64,000 bases of DNA. It comes from Pseudomonas sp. 6D_7.1_Bac1. GTDB taxonomy: Bacteria > Pseudomonadota > Gammaproteobacteria > Pseudomonadales > Pseudomonadaceae. Under the pieces are notes generated by a model that was not told the DNA's origin, searched no databases, and saw only the letters and a list, made by a program, of their open reading frames with translations. The position numbers and the translations under genes were made by a program. Location: contig NZ_JANLNW010000080.1 of assembly GCF_025465945.1 (NCBI RefSeq), forward strand, positions 62,001-126,000. Reading direction: 5' to 3'. Below are positions 1 to 9,862 of the stretch, one piece after another (position 1 is the first letter of the stretch; the number at the start of each line of letters is the position of its first letter).

Positions 1-803
1 GTATCCCGTACATCAGCCTTGAAGGCTCTCTCGCCGGTCAGTAGGTTGTACATCTTGACCCTGCGATGGTTATTCGCATAACCGCCCATCGCTGAAACCG
101 TCCCGCTTTGAATGTGGTCCAGATAACGGAATATTGTTCGTGGCGAAATAAAGCCGATCTTGTAGTTCAACGCCGCCATTCGATCTTGCAGCTCGTAGCC
201 GGGATTACGCCCATCCATTTGAAAGTGCAGCCCGTGTTTTTTAATCAATCGCACATTCCACAGCGTACAAAAGCTCTTCAAGTGAACTTCCTTGAACGGC
301 TTCGGCGCCCTTGAATTAAACCCCAGGGCCAGCAAGCTGCGCCGTGTGTAGTGCTTGAAAAAACGTGAGGTCAGGCGCCAGGCCGATCGGGCCAGCCCTC
401 GATTTTGCTGTTCCAGGCACCCGACAGCCGCCACTTCTTGCGGGCCTGTGCACTGGCTGATCATCAGGCTGAAAACAGCCGGGTCGTAGACGAACGTATC
501 GGTGTGCAACAAAAACAGGTACTCGGTTTCAACCTGCTCCAGGGCCAGATCCAGGGCCCGGCCGTGAGCCATGTTCCCGGCTTCCGGGGCGTTACTTTTA
601 CGCTCGATCAGGTTGATCCAGTCGAGCGTGCGCAGGTATTCGCTGCTCGCATCGTTCGAATAGTTGTCCACCACAAACACCGGCACGCCAGCTTCCTGCG
701 CACCCTCGCGCAGCAGCTCCAGGCAGGTCCTGGTCAGTTCAAGCGATTTATAGTTCACCAGCACAATGCTGTAGTTTGCCTGGGTCGAAAGTGAATGCGT
801 CAT
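1..803 (-). CDS. Glycosyltransferase family 2, partial (3' end outside window)
   Basis: Only the first 267 codons are present; the reading frame is open to the left edge of the window. The protein starts at an ATG at 803 and shows the GT-A fold signatures of family 2 transferases: SIVLVNYKS at residues 12-20, the nucleotide-binding VVDNYSND at 44-51 and an acidic HTDTF at 100-104 that stands at the usual DxD metal/sugar-nucleotide position. This pattern resembles rhamnosyl- and other deoxysugar transferases that build lipopolysaccharide or exopolysaccharide at the cytoplasmic face of the inner membrane. The acceptor and donor cannot be read from the sequence. It lies downstream of gudD on the same strand but is separated by 226 bp and a strong inverted repeat, so it is probably a separate transcription unit. 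Confidence 0.8.
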   Translation of the reverse strand, partial: MTHSLSTQANYSIVLVNYKSLELTRTCLELLREGAQEAGVPVFVVDNYSNDASSEYLRTLDWINLIERKSNAPEAGNMAHGRALDLALEQVETEYLFLLHTDTFVYDPAVFSLMISQCTGPQEVAAVGCLEQQNRGLARSAWRLTSRFFKHYTRRSLLALGFNSRAPKPFKEVHLKSFCTLWNVRLIKKHGLHFQMDGRNPGYELQDRMAALNYKIGFISPRTIFRYLDHIQSGTVSAMGGYANNHRRVKMYNLLTGERAFKADVRD

Positions 804-954
804 CAGTAGGTGAGCCTCGATTGCTGCCTGAACTTCAGGCTTGCGCTCATCCTAGAGAGGTCAACCTTTCGGCCCGTTCCCGGGTGAATAAATTTTCTGA
901 CAGGGTTGTTTCTGATTGTCACGAGCGATGGGGATGGATGTATTCAAGACAGGA

Positions 955-992
955 CGAGGACAGGTTCTTGCGTGGCAATGAACCTGTCCTCG
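955..992 (-). terminator. 13-bp perfect inverted repeat after gudD
   Basis: Arms CGAGGACAGGTTC (955-967) and its exact complement (980-992) enclose a 12-nt loop. It sits 38 bp past the gudD stop codon on the transcribed minus strand. There is no clear T tract on that side, so it is either a Rho-assisted or stabilising 3' hairpin or a short repeat rather than a textbook intrinsic terminator. Confidence 0.5.
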
Positions 993-1029
993 TTTGCTTC
1001 AAGGCACCACTGTGCGTAGCTGCTGACGC

Positions 1030-2379
1030 TCAGCGCACCAGGCAGGGCTTTTTGTTATCGAATGTCCAGCCGGGAATCATGAACTGCATGGCCACGCTGT
1101 CGTCGCGCGCGCCCAGGCCCATGCCTTTGTAGAGTTCGTGGGCCTTGGCGACGGCGTCCATATCGATATCGACACCCAGCCCGGACTTGGTTGGAACCTT
1201 GACGTGACCGTCGACGATTTGCAGTGGCTCCTTGGTCAGGCGTTGCCCGTCCTGCCAGATCCAGTGGGTGTCGATTGCGGTGATCGCTCCCGGTGCAGCC
1301 GCCGCTACCTGGGTGAACATCGCCAGTGAAATGTCGAAGTGGTTGTTGGAGTGAGAACCCCAGGTCAGCCCCCACTCATGGCACATCTGCGCCACGCGCA
1401 CCGAGCCTTGCAGGGTCCAGAAGTGTGGATCGGCCAAGGGAATGTCCACCGACTGTAGCTGGATGGCGTGGCCCATTTCGCGCCAGTCGGTGGCGATCAT
1501 ATTGGTCGCGGTGGGCAGGCCGGTGGCGCGACGAAATTCGGCCATCACTTCGCGGCCGGAGTAACCGTTTTCAGCGCCGCACGGATCTTCGGCATAGGCC
1601 AGCACATGATGTTGGTCGCGGCACAGCGCAACGGCTTCTTTCAAGGACCAGGCGCCGTTCGGGTCAAGGGTGATGCGCGCGTCGGGGAAGCGCTCGGCCA
1701 AAGCGGTAACCGCCTGGATTTCTTCCTCGCCGCGCAGCACACCGCCCTTGAGCTTGAAGTCGTTGAAACCGTATTTGGCCTTTGCTGCTTCGGCCAGACG
1801 CACGATGGCTTCTGGCGTCATCGCCTGCTCGTGACGCAAGCGGAACCAGTCATCCGCGTCGGGTTCGCTGCGGTAGGCCAGATCGGTCTGGTTGCGGTCA
1901 CCAATGTAGAACAGATAGCCGAGCATCTTCACCGCATCGCGTTGCTGGCCTTCGCCGAGCAATGCCGCCACCGGGACTTCGAGGAACTGGCCGAGCAAGT
2001 CCAGCAGCGCCGCTTCGATGGCGGTCACAGCGTGAATGGTGATGCGCAGATCAAAGGTTTGCAGGCCACGGCCGGCCGCGTCACGGGCAGCGAAAGCGCT
2101 GCGCATGGCGTTCAGGATGCTTTGGTATTTCCCGATCGGCTGCCCGACCACCAGGCTGCGAGCGTCTTCCAGCGTTTCACGAATGCGCTCGCCACCGGGG
2201 ACTTCACCGACGCCGATGCGGCCGGAACTGTCCTTGAGAATGACGATGTTGCGGGTAAAGAAGGGGCCGTGGGCGCCGCTGAGGTTCATCAGCATGCTGT
2301 CATGGCCGGCAACAGGAATGACCTGAAGACTGGTGATCAGCGGGGCTTTGCCGGTGTGGTGCAGGTGTTCGGTATTCAT
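1030..2379 (-). CDS. gudD: Glucarate dehydratase
   Basis: This enolase-superfamily enzyme dehydrates D-glucarate (and L-idarate) to 5-keto-4-deoxyglucarate in the cytoplasm. Counting from the ATG at 2379 the protein is 449 aa, close to the 446 aa of E. coli GudD. The catalytic set is present at an even +4 offset: KLK at 209-211, D239 in LDPNGAW, E264 in AEDP, N293, D317 and H343 in GSHS. I chose the ATG at 2379 because the AGGA ribosome site sits 7 nt upstream of it; the upstream in-frame start at 2421 would overlap gudP by 4 bp and lacks spacing. It follows gudP by 38 bp and is presumably cotranscribed with it. Confidence 0.95.
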   Translation of the reverse strand: MNTEHLHHTGKAPLITSLQVIPVAGHDSMLMNLSGAHGPFFTRNIVILKDSSGRIGVGEVPGGERIRETLEDARSLVVGQPIGKYQSILNAMRSAFAARDAAGRGLQTFDLRITIHAVTAIEAALLDLLGQFLEVPVAALLGEGQQRDAVKMLGYLFYIGDRNQTDLAYRSEPDADDWFRLRHEQAMTPEAIVRLAEAAKAKYGFNDFKLKGGVLRGEEEIQAVTALAERFPDARITLDPNGAWSLKEAVALCRDQHHVLAYAEDPCGAENGYSGREVMAEFRRATGLPTATNMIATDWREMGHAIQLQSVDIPLADPHFWTLQGSVRVAQMCHEWGLTWGSHSNNHFDISLAMFTQVAAAAPGAITAIDTHWIWQDGQRLTKEPLQIVDGHVKVPTKSGLGVDIDMDAVAKAHELYKGMGLGARDDSVAMQFMIPGWTFDNKKPCLVR

Positions 2380-2417
2380 GTTCATTTCCTGTTTTGTCGG
2401 TTCGACCCAAGCGCTGA

Positions 2418-3776
2418 TCAATGCGATTTACCCAGCACGGGTTGGTGAATGTCCGCATCGGCGGTGCCCGTCACCCTGGGTGTTGTCTTGGCGAAAAACA
2501 CCAGCAGTGCGGCGATGATCGAGGTGCCCGCCAAGCCGTAAAGCCCGCCTTGAATAGAACCGGTGGTTTGTTCCAGAAAACCGAAGGTCGTCGGGGCGAC
2601 GAACCCGCCGAGGTTGCCGATGGAGTTGATCAAGGCAATGACGGCGGCGGCGATCCGGGCGTCGAGGTAGCCCTGGGGAATCGGCCAGAACAACGAAGAG
2701 GCGGACTTGAACCCGATCGCTGCAAAGCAGATGGCGACAAAGGCGAAGATCGGCCCGCCGGTGGTGGACAGGAACATGCCCGTGGCGGCGATCAGCAGCG
2801 CTGCGGCGATCCAGGCCTGCTGGAACTTGAACTTGCCCGACAGTGCGGCGAAGGCATACATGGCCACAATCGAAATCAGCCAGGGAATCGAGTTGTAGAA
2901 ACCCACCTGAATGTCGCTCAGGTCGCCCATCTTTTTGATGATGCTGGGTAGCCAGAAGGTGGCGGCATAGATCGTCAGCTGAATGCAGAAGTAGAGGGCG
3001 CAAAACAGCATGATCTGGCGGTCCTTGAGCAATTTTCCCAAGGTCGGTTTGACCGTGTGGACGGCGTCGCGCTCACGTTGTTCGTGATCGATTTCGCCAA
3101 CGAGTGCATCCTGCTCTTCACGGCTCAGCCACTTGGCGTCATGCGGTTTGGAGTCCAGCCAGAACCAGACGAAGACGCACAGAAGCACCGACGCCATGCC
3201 TTCAATGATGTACATCCACTGCCAGCCATGCATGCCCAGACCGTTGATTTGCAGCAGTGCCCCGGACAACGGGCCAGAGATCAGCGAGGCCAGCGCCGAG
3301 CCACTGAGGAAGATGGCAATCGCTTTGCCGCGCTCAACGCCGGGCAGCCACCGAGTGAAGTAGTAGATGACGCCCGGGAAGAAGCCGGCCTCGGCCACGC
3401 CCAGCAGAAACCGCAAGATATAGAAGTGGGTTTCGTTCTGGATGAAGGCCATCAGCGTGGCGGTAATGCCCCAGGTGAACATGATCCGGGTCAGCCAGAT
3501 GCGCGCCCCGACTTTTTGCAGCAGCATGTTCGAGGGCACTTCGAACAGTGCATAACCAATGAAGAACAAACCTGCACCGAGCCCATACGCTGCGGCACCA
3601 ATGCCCAGGTCGTGCTCCATGTGTGTACGGACGAAGCCGATGTTGACGCGGTCGATGTAGTTGACGATGAACATGATGATGAAGAGCGGGAGCACACGGC
3701 TCTTCACTTTCGAAATGGCGCGTGCCAGGACAGGATTATCGGGCGAGGCGGCAGGTACAGCGCTTGAATGGCTCAC
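2418..3776 (-). CDS. gudP: Glucarate/galactarate MFS permease
   Basis: A 452-aa major facilitator of the anion:cation symporter family with about twelve hydrophobic segments. It contains the family signature NYIDRVNIGF near residues 39-48 and the loop RFLLGVAEAGFFPG near 125. GudP proteins import D-glucarate or galactarate with protons through the inner membrane. The start codon is a GTG at 3776 preceded by GGGAG with 9-nt spacing; the nearby ATG at 3783 is out of frame. Pairing with gudD directly downstream, and a GntR/FadR regulator divergently upstream, supports the substrate assignment, although related permeases for other aldarates look very similar. Confidence 0.9.
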   Translation of the reverse strand: MSHSSAVPAASPDNPVLARAISKVKSRVLPLFIIMFIVNYIDRVNIGFVRTHMEHDLGIGAAAYGLGAGLFFIGYALFEVPSNMLLQKVGARIWLTRIMFTWGITATLMAFIQNETHFYILRFLLGVAEAGFFPGVIYYFTRWLPGVERGKAIAIFLSGSALASLISGPLSGALLQINGLGMHGWQWMYIIEGMASVLLCVFVWFWLDSKPHDAKWLSREEQDALVGEIDHEQRERDAVHTVKPTLGKLLKDRQIMLFCALYFCIQLTIYAATFWLPSIIKKMGDLSDIQVGFYNSIPWLISIVAMYAFAALSGKFKFQQAWIAAALLIAATGMFLSTTGGPIFAFVAICFAAIGFKSASSLFWPIPQGYLDARIAAAVIALINSIGNLGGFVAPTTFGFLEQTTGSIQGGLYGLAGTSIIAALLVFFAKTTPRVTGTADADIHQPVLGKSH

Positions 3777-3851
3777 GATTCATGACTCCCACTGATTATT
3801 GTTATGCGGGTGTGGTGCTGCTGTGTTGTTTTGCGACTTAAGTTGCCAGTC

Positions 3852-3880
3852 ATCATACAAGTGAGATTTTTGACTCGCAA
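3852..3880 (-). promoter_or_regulatory. Sigma-70-type promoter of gudP
   Basis: Read on the minus strand, TTGCGA (3880-3875) and TATGAT (3857-3852) are separated by exactly 17 bp, a strong match to the housekeeping promoter pattern. The predicted transcript would have a leader of roughly 70 nt before the gudP GTG start. Confidence 0.6.
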
Positions 3881-3895
3881 TACGAGTCTTGCGAG
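3872..3895. promoter_or_regulatory. Overlapping palindromes, candidate FadR-type operator
   Basis: CTCGCAA (3874-3880) pairs with TTGCGAG (3889-3895), and nested within it GACTCG (3872-3877) pairs with CGAGTC (3883-3888). The repeats cover the -35 box of the gudP promoter, which is where a repressor would act. The divergent GntR/FadR-type regulator at 4301 is the obvious candidate ligand-controlled binder. Confidence 0.45.
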
Positions 3896-4124
3896 AAAAT
3901 GGCTATAAAAACCGGGTGTGTAAGATTTAAATGTGTGTTTTTGACGCGTTTTCAGCGGTTTAAGCTCGATTTTGACTTGGTTTTTCAGTTCTTCAGGTGG
4001 GGGTTTTGGTCTTGATGCAGGCGGTGGTGTCGAATAAAACTGCTGAAATAGCTGTGTTGTCTGACGTGTTGAGGTGCAAAATCACCACAAGGGCTAATGC
4101 CGGTAAGTTAAGCCGTCACACGAT

Positions 4125-4273
4125 CCGTAGCAGCTGGCGAAGCCTGCGTTCGGCTCGGTCCGCGCTCGGGCGAAGCAGTCGTAAAATCAGACACCACGTT
4201 TTTTCAGGTTAACCGTGGAGGCAGGATTTACGTCCGCTGCGCGGCCGAACGCAGGCTTCGCCAGCTGCTACGG
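4125..4273. repeat. Long palindromic repeat element, copy 1
   Basis: A perfect 30-bp inverted repeat (4125-4154 and 4244-4273) beginning CCGTAGCAGCTGGCGAAGCC brackets an 89-bp centre. The centre is nearly identical to that of the copy at 39342-39475, including the stretch around CAGTCGTAAAATCAGACACC. It ends 27 bp before the regulator start codon, so the hairpin may form in the leader of that transcript or mark an insulated boundary. Confidence 0.85.
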
Positions 4274-4300
4274 GACGGTAGTAGTATTCTGGAGCGTCAT

Positions 4301-5029
4301 TTGAACGGGTCGGATCACATGCAAAACGAATCCAATGGTTCAGGTCGCAAGCGCGCGCCCGGTCTGGCGCACGATATTGTCGCCGAGCTGACTCAACGCA
4401 TCCTGCTTGGGCAGATTGCGCCCGGTGAAAAACTGCCCTCGGAGTCGACGATTGTTCGTGAGCACGGCGTCAGTCGCACCGTGGTTCGCGAGGCCATCTC
4501 CAAGTTGCAGGCGTCCGGTCTGGTTGAAACCCGGCATGGTGTGGGAACGTTTGCTCTGGAGCGTGACCCGCATCAGGGCTTTCGCCTGAGCAGCGACACC
4601 GCCATCAGCGTGCGAGGCATTCTTGAACTTCGCATGGGGCTGGAGACCCAAGCTGCCGCCCTGGCCGCGAAACGGCGAACCGACGATCAACTTGCCCGGA
4701 TGCGCCAAGCGCTGGACGATTACCAGAGCTCGCTGGCCAACAACGACAGCAGCGTTGAGCCCGATGTGCGTTTTCATCGGCTGATTGCAGAAGCCACCGG
4801 GAATTCGTACTTCACCGATATCATTTATCACCTCGGCAATTCGGTCATACCTCGAACGCGGATCAATGCGCAGGAGCGTGGCGACACCGATCTGATGAAG
4901 CTGGGCCAACAGGCCAATCTGGAACACGAAGCGATCTGGAACGCGATTCGCCGACAGGACCCCGACGCGGCCAGAGCGGCCATGCTGCTGCATTTGAGCA
5001 ATAGCCTGGAGCGTATGGCGGCTGAATGA
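4301..5029 (+). CDS. FadR-type GntR regulator of the glucarate operon
   Basis: A 242-aa DNA-binding protein with an N-terminal winged helix (about residues 21-86, with the typical GEKLPSE and VSRTVVREAISKL motifs) and an all-helical FCD ligand domain (about 100-235). FCD regulators sense small carboxylic acids. Its position divergent from gudP-gudD implies that it controls glucarate uptake and breakdown, probably as a repressor. The TTG at 4301 has GGAG 6 nt upstream and is my preferred start; an in-frame ATG at 4319 has only a weak ribosome site and would give a 236-aa protein. Confidence 0.85.
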   Translation: MNGSDHMQNESNGSGRKRAPGLAHDIVAELTQRILLGQIAPGEKLPSESTIVREHGVSRTVVREAISKLQASGLVETRHGVGTFALERDPHQGFRLSSDTAISVRGILELRMGLETQAAALAAKRRTDDQLARMRQALDDYQSSLANNDSSVEPDVRFHRLIAEATGNSYFTDIIYHLGNSVIPRTRINAQERGDTDLMKLGQQANLEHEAIWNAIRRQDPDAARAAMLLHLSNSLERMAAE

Positions 5030-5065
5030 AGCAATGTGAGCGCGACGACATTGCCCCGCACCGCC

Positions 5066-6019
5066 TCAAACCAACAACCGCAGTGTTTCAAACAGCTGCC
5101 GATCTTCCTTCCTGGCCGAACGGGCATGACGCCGAATGACCTGCAGCAGGCACTCGGTAAAACACAGCGCCGGATTGCTCAGCGAGCCGTTGCGCCGTGT
5201 GACGATGCTCAGTTGTCTCGATTCGAACTGCTCGGCCAGGTTCAGGGAAACCAGTCGGCCGAGGAAGGGCGGGGCCGTGCTCAGGATGGTCGGACCCCAG
5301 GTGCACATGTCGGCCCGCTCGAGCATCAATTGCAGAATCGCCAGTGAATGGGCGCGGACGATGCGTTTTTCATCTATTTGCACATTGTGCTGCCAGAACA
5401 GCTCCTGCATCAGCGCATCGTGGCCGTCTGGCGCGTAGTTCAGGGTCCAGTCCTGGTCGAGCAATTCGTGGAGTGATCGCGCGTTTTGTCGAGGATGACC
5501 CTGGCGAACCAGCACCGAAGTCTGGTAATCGAGCAGGGTTTCGCAGGCGAATTCCGGGGTCGCTTGCGCCGGGTGAAGCTGGCCGATGGCGAAATCCATG
5601 CTGCCGTCGCGCAGCAGCGGCTGGGCAACCGCCATCAGGCTCTCGAACAATTCCAGCTGGATGTCCGGCATGCGTGCTCGAAAGGCCAATACCACTTCGG
5701 GCAAGAAGGTTAACGCGACCCAGGGTGTGACCCCGACGCAGAGTCGCCCCTGGGCCTTGCCGCGCAGGTGATCGAGTTCAGTCCGCGCATGCTCCAGTTG
5801 CTTGAGCACCAGCCTGGCGTGGGTCAGCAGGACTTTGCCGTATTCGGTGAAATTCAGGCCGCTGGGGGTTCTGACGAACAGCGGTAACTGTTGTTCGGTT
5901 TCCAGCTCGCGCAGGGCTTTGGTCACGGCGGCCTGGGACATGTCCAGCGAGCGCGCAGCCGCGCGGATGCTGCCGGTCTCGGCGCTGGCAATCAGGGCTT
6001 GTAACTGATGCAGTTTCAT
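5066..6019 (-). CDS. LysR-family regulator
   Basis: A 317-aa LysR-type regulator with the N-terminal helix-turn-helix at residues 1-60 (MKLHQLQALIASAETGSIR, then the AAVTKALRELE recognition helix) and a C-terminal periplasmic-binding-like effector domain. An upstream in-frame extension to 6088 is unlikely because the family begins at this Met. It is divergent from the M20D amidohydrolase at 6171 with a 151-bp shared promoter region, so it probably controls that gene and the following binding protein. The effector is not identifiable; the subgroup resembles aromatic- and amino-acid-pathway regulators. Confidence 0.85.
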   Translation of the reverse strand: MKLHQLQALIASAETGSIRAAARSLDMSQAAVTKALRELETEQQLPLFVRTPSGLNFTEYGKVLLTHARLVLKQLEHARTELDHLRGKAQGRLCVGVTPWVALTFLPEVVLAFRARMPDIQLELFESLMAVAQPLLRDGSMDFAIGQLHPAQATPEFACETLLDYQTSVLVRQGHPRQNARSLHELLDQDWTLNYAPDGHDALMQELFWQHNVQIDEKRIVRAHSLAILQLMLERADMCTWGPTILSTAPPFLGRLVSLNLAEQFESRQLSIVTRRNGSLSNPALCFTECLLQVIRRHARSARKEDRQLFETLRLLV

Positions 6020-6170
6020 CTGCTCACCTAGGCGACAACTACGGGTTGTCATCATAACCAAACTGAGCCTCCCCAGCCTACGGCCCATTCCCTAAGATCG
6101 ACCCAGCAGCGCCTTGGGGGCTCGTCATTGAGTCGCGGGCAGCTGAATGATCTTATCGAGGAGTACCCCC

Positions 6171-7340
<1,170 letters not shown>

Positions 7341-7434
7341 GGCGCACTGTTTTTGAACATCAATGTTTTCGAGCATCACGGTTGTAAAAAACGGTCGGTA
7401 ACCCGACTCGGCGAACCCCTGGAGGAACATAACA

Positions 7435-8223
7435 ATGAATAAGATGATCGCGGCGGTTTCACTGGCTTTCTTGACGGCATCCGGCGTGGCCGGCGCGGCC
7501 GACTGGTCCGGCAAAGTGTTGAGACTGGGGGTCGACCCGACGTATCCGCCACTGGAATTCAAAAATCAGGACGGCACGCTGACCGGCTTTGGCGTCGACA
7601 TTGCCGACGCGCTGTGTGCGGAGTTGCACGCTAAATGCGTTTGGGTTGAAAGCAGCTGGGACGGGATGATTCCAGGGCTGCTGGCACGCAAGTTTGACGC
7701 GATCGCTTCATCGATGACCGTCACCCCCAAGCGTCAGGAGCAGATTGCGTTTAGCGACAAGGTCTCCAATGCACCAGCACGTTTGGTCGTCAAGCGCGGA
7801 GTGGATCTGCAGCCGACCGTCGAGTCGCTCAAAGGCAAGCGTATAGGCGTGGAGCAGGGTTCGACCCAGGAGGCTTTTGCAAAAGCCGTCTGGGGCAAGC
7901 AGGGCGTGGAAATTCTCTCTTATCAGAATCAGGATCAGGTCTACGCCGACCTCGTGGTGGGCCGGCTCGATGCCGCGTTGCAAGGCTCGATCCAAGCCAG
8001 TTACGGGTTTCTGAATAAACCGGTGGGCAAGGACTACACGTTTGCCGGCGGCACGCTGGATAGCCCGGAATTCTTTGGCGTCGGTGACGGCATCGGCGTG
8101 CGCAAGAATGATGTTGAACTGCGTGAAGACCTGAACAAAGCCCTGGCGACGATTCTTGCCAACGGCACGTACGCGAAGATCAACAACAAGTACTTCGATT
8201 TCGACGTCTACGGCGCGAAGTAA
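7435..8223 (+). CDS. Periplasmic amino-acid-binding protein (SBP_bac_3, HisJ/ArgT-like)
   Basis: A 262-aa ABC-transporter receptor with a signal peptide ending near residue 21 (ASGVAGA then ADW). The mature protein carries the family-3 receptor pattern: LRLGVDPTYPPLEF, then GFGVDIADALC and SSWDGMIPGLLARKFDAI, as in lysine/arginine/ornithine and histidine receptors. It has a good ribosome site (GGAGG, 9 nt). It is 94 bp downstream of the M20D enzyme and likely cotranscribed. No permease or ATPase gene follows, so it must use a transporter encoded elsewhere or act as a sensor input. Confidence 0.88.
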   Translation: MNKMIAAVSLAFLTASGVAGAADWSGKVLRLGVDPTYPPLEFKNQDGTLTGFGVDIADALCAELHAKCVWVESSWDGMIPGLLARKFDAIASSMTVTPKRQEQIAFSDKVSNAPARLVVKRGVDLQPTVESLKGKRIGVEQGSTQEAFAKAVWGKQGVEILSYQNQDQVYADLVVGRLDAALQGSIQASYGFLNKPVGKDYTFAGGTLDSPEFFGVGDGIGVRKNDVELREDLNKALATILANGTYAKINNKYFDFDVYGAK

Positions 8224-8311
8224 CCCCCGTTCGACACCTTCAGCAGAGCAGTCGCCTGGACTAATGCCAGTCAGTTAAGGAAGTATATTCAGTCAGACGA
8301 AGCAAGTCCGG

Positions 8312-8401
8312 TGTGGGAGCGAGCCTGCTCGCGATGACGGTTTTACATTCGGCATCAATGTTGACTGTCACACCGCTATCGCGAGCAGGCTCGCTCCCAC
8401 A
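8312..8401. repeat. REP doublet (REPIN)
   Basis: Two 24-bp REP units in inverted orientation (8312-8335 and 8378-8401) are exact complements and contain the core GGGAGCGAGCCTGCTCGCGA common in fluorescent pseudomonads. Each unit is itself a hairpin. Such doublets are mobilised in trans by RAYT transposases; none is encoded in this window. Confidence 0.9.
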
Positions 8402-8638
8402 TTCGATCTTTGCTGTTTCGAAGCTTGTGTTCGCTGAACTGACAGGCATCAGTCGCCTTGGCTGCTCTCTTTCAGCATCCCCTTCACCTGTCACGTGTCA
8501 ATGATTCGCCCGAATCTGCCGGCCCAACACATCCATCACATCACAGCCATCACGCAGCAACGACTAAAGGCCTGAAACAGGCAGATTGTTTGTAGGTTTG
8601 TTCCGGGTCAGACCAACAGCTTTGATCGTTTTACATCT

Positions 8639-8797
8639 GTAGCAGCTGCCGAGCCCGCGAGGCTGCGTTCGAGGACGAAGTCCTCGCAAATCCTGTGCAT
8701 ACGGTTTGTCTGGAAGAACGCGTTGCCCGACTTTACGACTGCTACGCCCGAGCGCGGACCGAGCCGAACGCAGCCTCGCGGGCTCGGCAGCTGCTAC
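8639..8797. repeat. Long palindromic repeat element, copy 2 (variant)
   Basis: A perfect 33-bp inverted repeat (8639-8671 and 8765-8797) starting GTAGCAGCTGCCGAGCCCGC encloses 93 bp. The outer GTAGCAGCTG and the CTGCGTTCG end are shared with the copies at 4125 and 39342, but the middle of the arm differs, and the centre retains the CGACTTTACGACTGCT-type stretch in inverted form. It is therefore a divergent member of the same family. Confidence 0.85.
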
Positions 8798-8825
8798 GGA
8801 TTGCGTACTAGCTTGATGTTCATTT

Positions 8826-8857
8826 GATCGTTCCCACGCGGGAGCGTGGGAACGATC
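8826..8857. terminator. 14-bp palindrome downstream of the DUF3303 gene
   Basis: GATCGTTCCCACGC (8826-8839) and its exact complement (8844-8857) enclose a 4-nt loop, ending 5 bp before the stop codon of the minus-strand gene at 8862. It belongs to a repeat type widespread in Pseudomonas intergenic DNA and probably serves as a transcript end for that gene. Confidence 0.6.
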
Positions 8858-8861
8858 TATA

Positions 8862-9140
8862 TCACTTGCCCAGCGCCGCTGCCAGCAGCGGAGCCGCCTG
8901 CTCATCCGTCAATGCGGGGAGAATCTCCATGGCCAGGAGGTCACTCCATTCGAGCACCCATTTCTGTATCAGTGTGACATCGCTGGCTTCTGCAACACCA
9001 AAACCGGTCATGCGTCCTACGGCATGCCAGCGTCCCAGCATGGTGACGCCTGCGGGTGGAGCCCCACCTGTCTTGAGAAAACGTTCGATTGCGCTATTAC
9101 GACGTTCCGGCGTGATTGACCAACTGACGATGTAGAGCAT
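8862..9140 (-). CDS. DUF3303-family small protein
   Basis: A 92-aa protein beginning MLYIVSWSI, with the pattern GRWHAVGRMTGFGVAEASD in the middle that is typical of the DUF3303 dimeric ferredoxin-like fold. The start at 9140 is fixed by a full AGGAGG ribosome site 6 nt upstream; the upstream extension of the frame has no such site. The family has no established reaction. It stands alone between a repeat region and the DUF190 gene on the other strand. Confidence 0.75.
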   Translation of the reverse strand: MLYIVSWSITPERRNSAIERFLKTGGAPPAGVTMLGRWHAVGRMTGFGVAEASDVTLIQKWVLEWSDLLAMEILPALTDEQAAPLLAAALGK

Positions 9141-9378
9141 CTGCCACCTCCTGTCAGGGATTGGCACCGGTTTTTCTCTGCGCGCACGAGGTTGGCGCCG
9201 CGACCATGGCCACGCATCGGTTTGCAGCTTGTCCCTTGGCTGGCTTGATCGAAAACTCCCATGAGAAGGCATAGCAGCCCCCCGAACGCTGCGTATGACC
9301 GCTGATCTTCTTTCCCACCGCTGGAGCAAATCCCCGGTTTATGTTGAGTGATTGAAGCCATTGAAGAGGAGATCAGCC

Positions 9379-9720
9379 ATGCAAGGTTTTCTGGTGATTT
9401 TCTTTACCCAGCAGAACCGGCGTCATCGCGGGAAAATGCTCGGTGACTGGCTCATCGATCTGGCGAAAGACATGGGCCTGCACGGGGCTACCCTCGCTAC
9501 CGGGATCGAAGGTTTCGGGCATTCCAGAAAACTGCATTCCGCGCATTTTTTCGAGATGGCCGATCAGCCCGCCGAGATCCACCTGGCGATTACCGAAGAG
9601 GAGTGCACTCGCCTGTTTGCGCGACTCGAAGCCGAAGACATCGCCTTGTTCTACATCAAGGCTCCGGTTGAATTCGGAACCCTTGGCAAAAGGGCCGAGC
9701 AGACCAGTCACCAGCCTTGA
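9379..9720 (+). CDS. DUF190 (PII-like) protein
   Basis: A 113-aa cytoplasmic protein with the DUF190 pattern: LVIFFTQQNRRHRGKML at the N terminus, MGLHGATLATGIEGFG and HSAHFFEMADQP in the middle. The family folds like PII signalling proteins and is commonly found beside CrcB/Fluc fluoride channels, but no such channel is present here. The start at 9379 has GAGGAG 7 nt upstream. The next gene begins 142 bp later on the same strand. Confidence 0.82.
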   Translation: MQGFLVIFFTQQNRRHRGKMLGDWLIDLAKDMGLHGATLATGIEGFGHSRKLHSAHFFEMADQPAEIHLAITEEECTRLFARLEAEDIALFYIKAPVEFGTLGKRAEQTSHQP

Positions 9721-9862
9721 TATTCAGGGGGGAGGGCACCCAGGTCTAGACTCAGGTGTACAGCCCGGTCCAAGGGGCATTCCTCGAATGTGTCTTTGCC
9801 TGTTCGAATCAACACCTGAACCGGGTTCCCATTCATCCGTTTTTTTGATCAGGATGTCCGTG

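Larger units (their letters stand above)
3777..4300. other. Divergent intergenic region of the glucarate operon
   Basis: This 524-bp interval holds the gudP promoter and operator-like palindromes at 3852-3895, an AT-rich stretch to about 4090, a 19-nt leader motif at 4094-4112 that recurs beside other repeats, and a long palindromic element at 4125-4273. No additional gene is visible. Confidence 0.7.
8224..8861. other. Repeat-rich intergenic region
   Basis: These 638 bp carry no credible gene. They hold a 20-nt leader motif (8261-8280), a REP doublet (8312-8401), long palindromic repeat copy 2 (8639-8797) and a terminator-like palindrome (8826-8857). Confidence 0.75.

Noticed and set aside
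8312..8401. REP doublet as a CRISPR-like array
   Set aside because: There are only two units in inverted orientation, with no spacers and no cas genes; it fits a REPIN.
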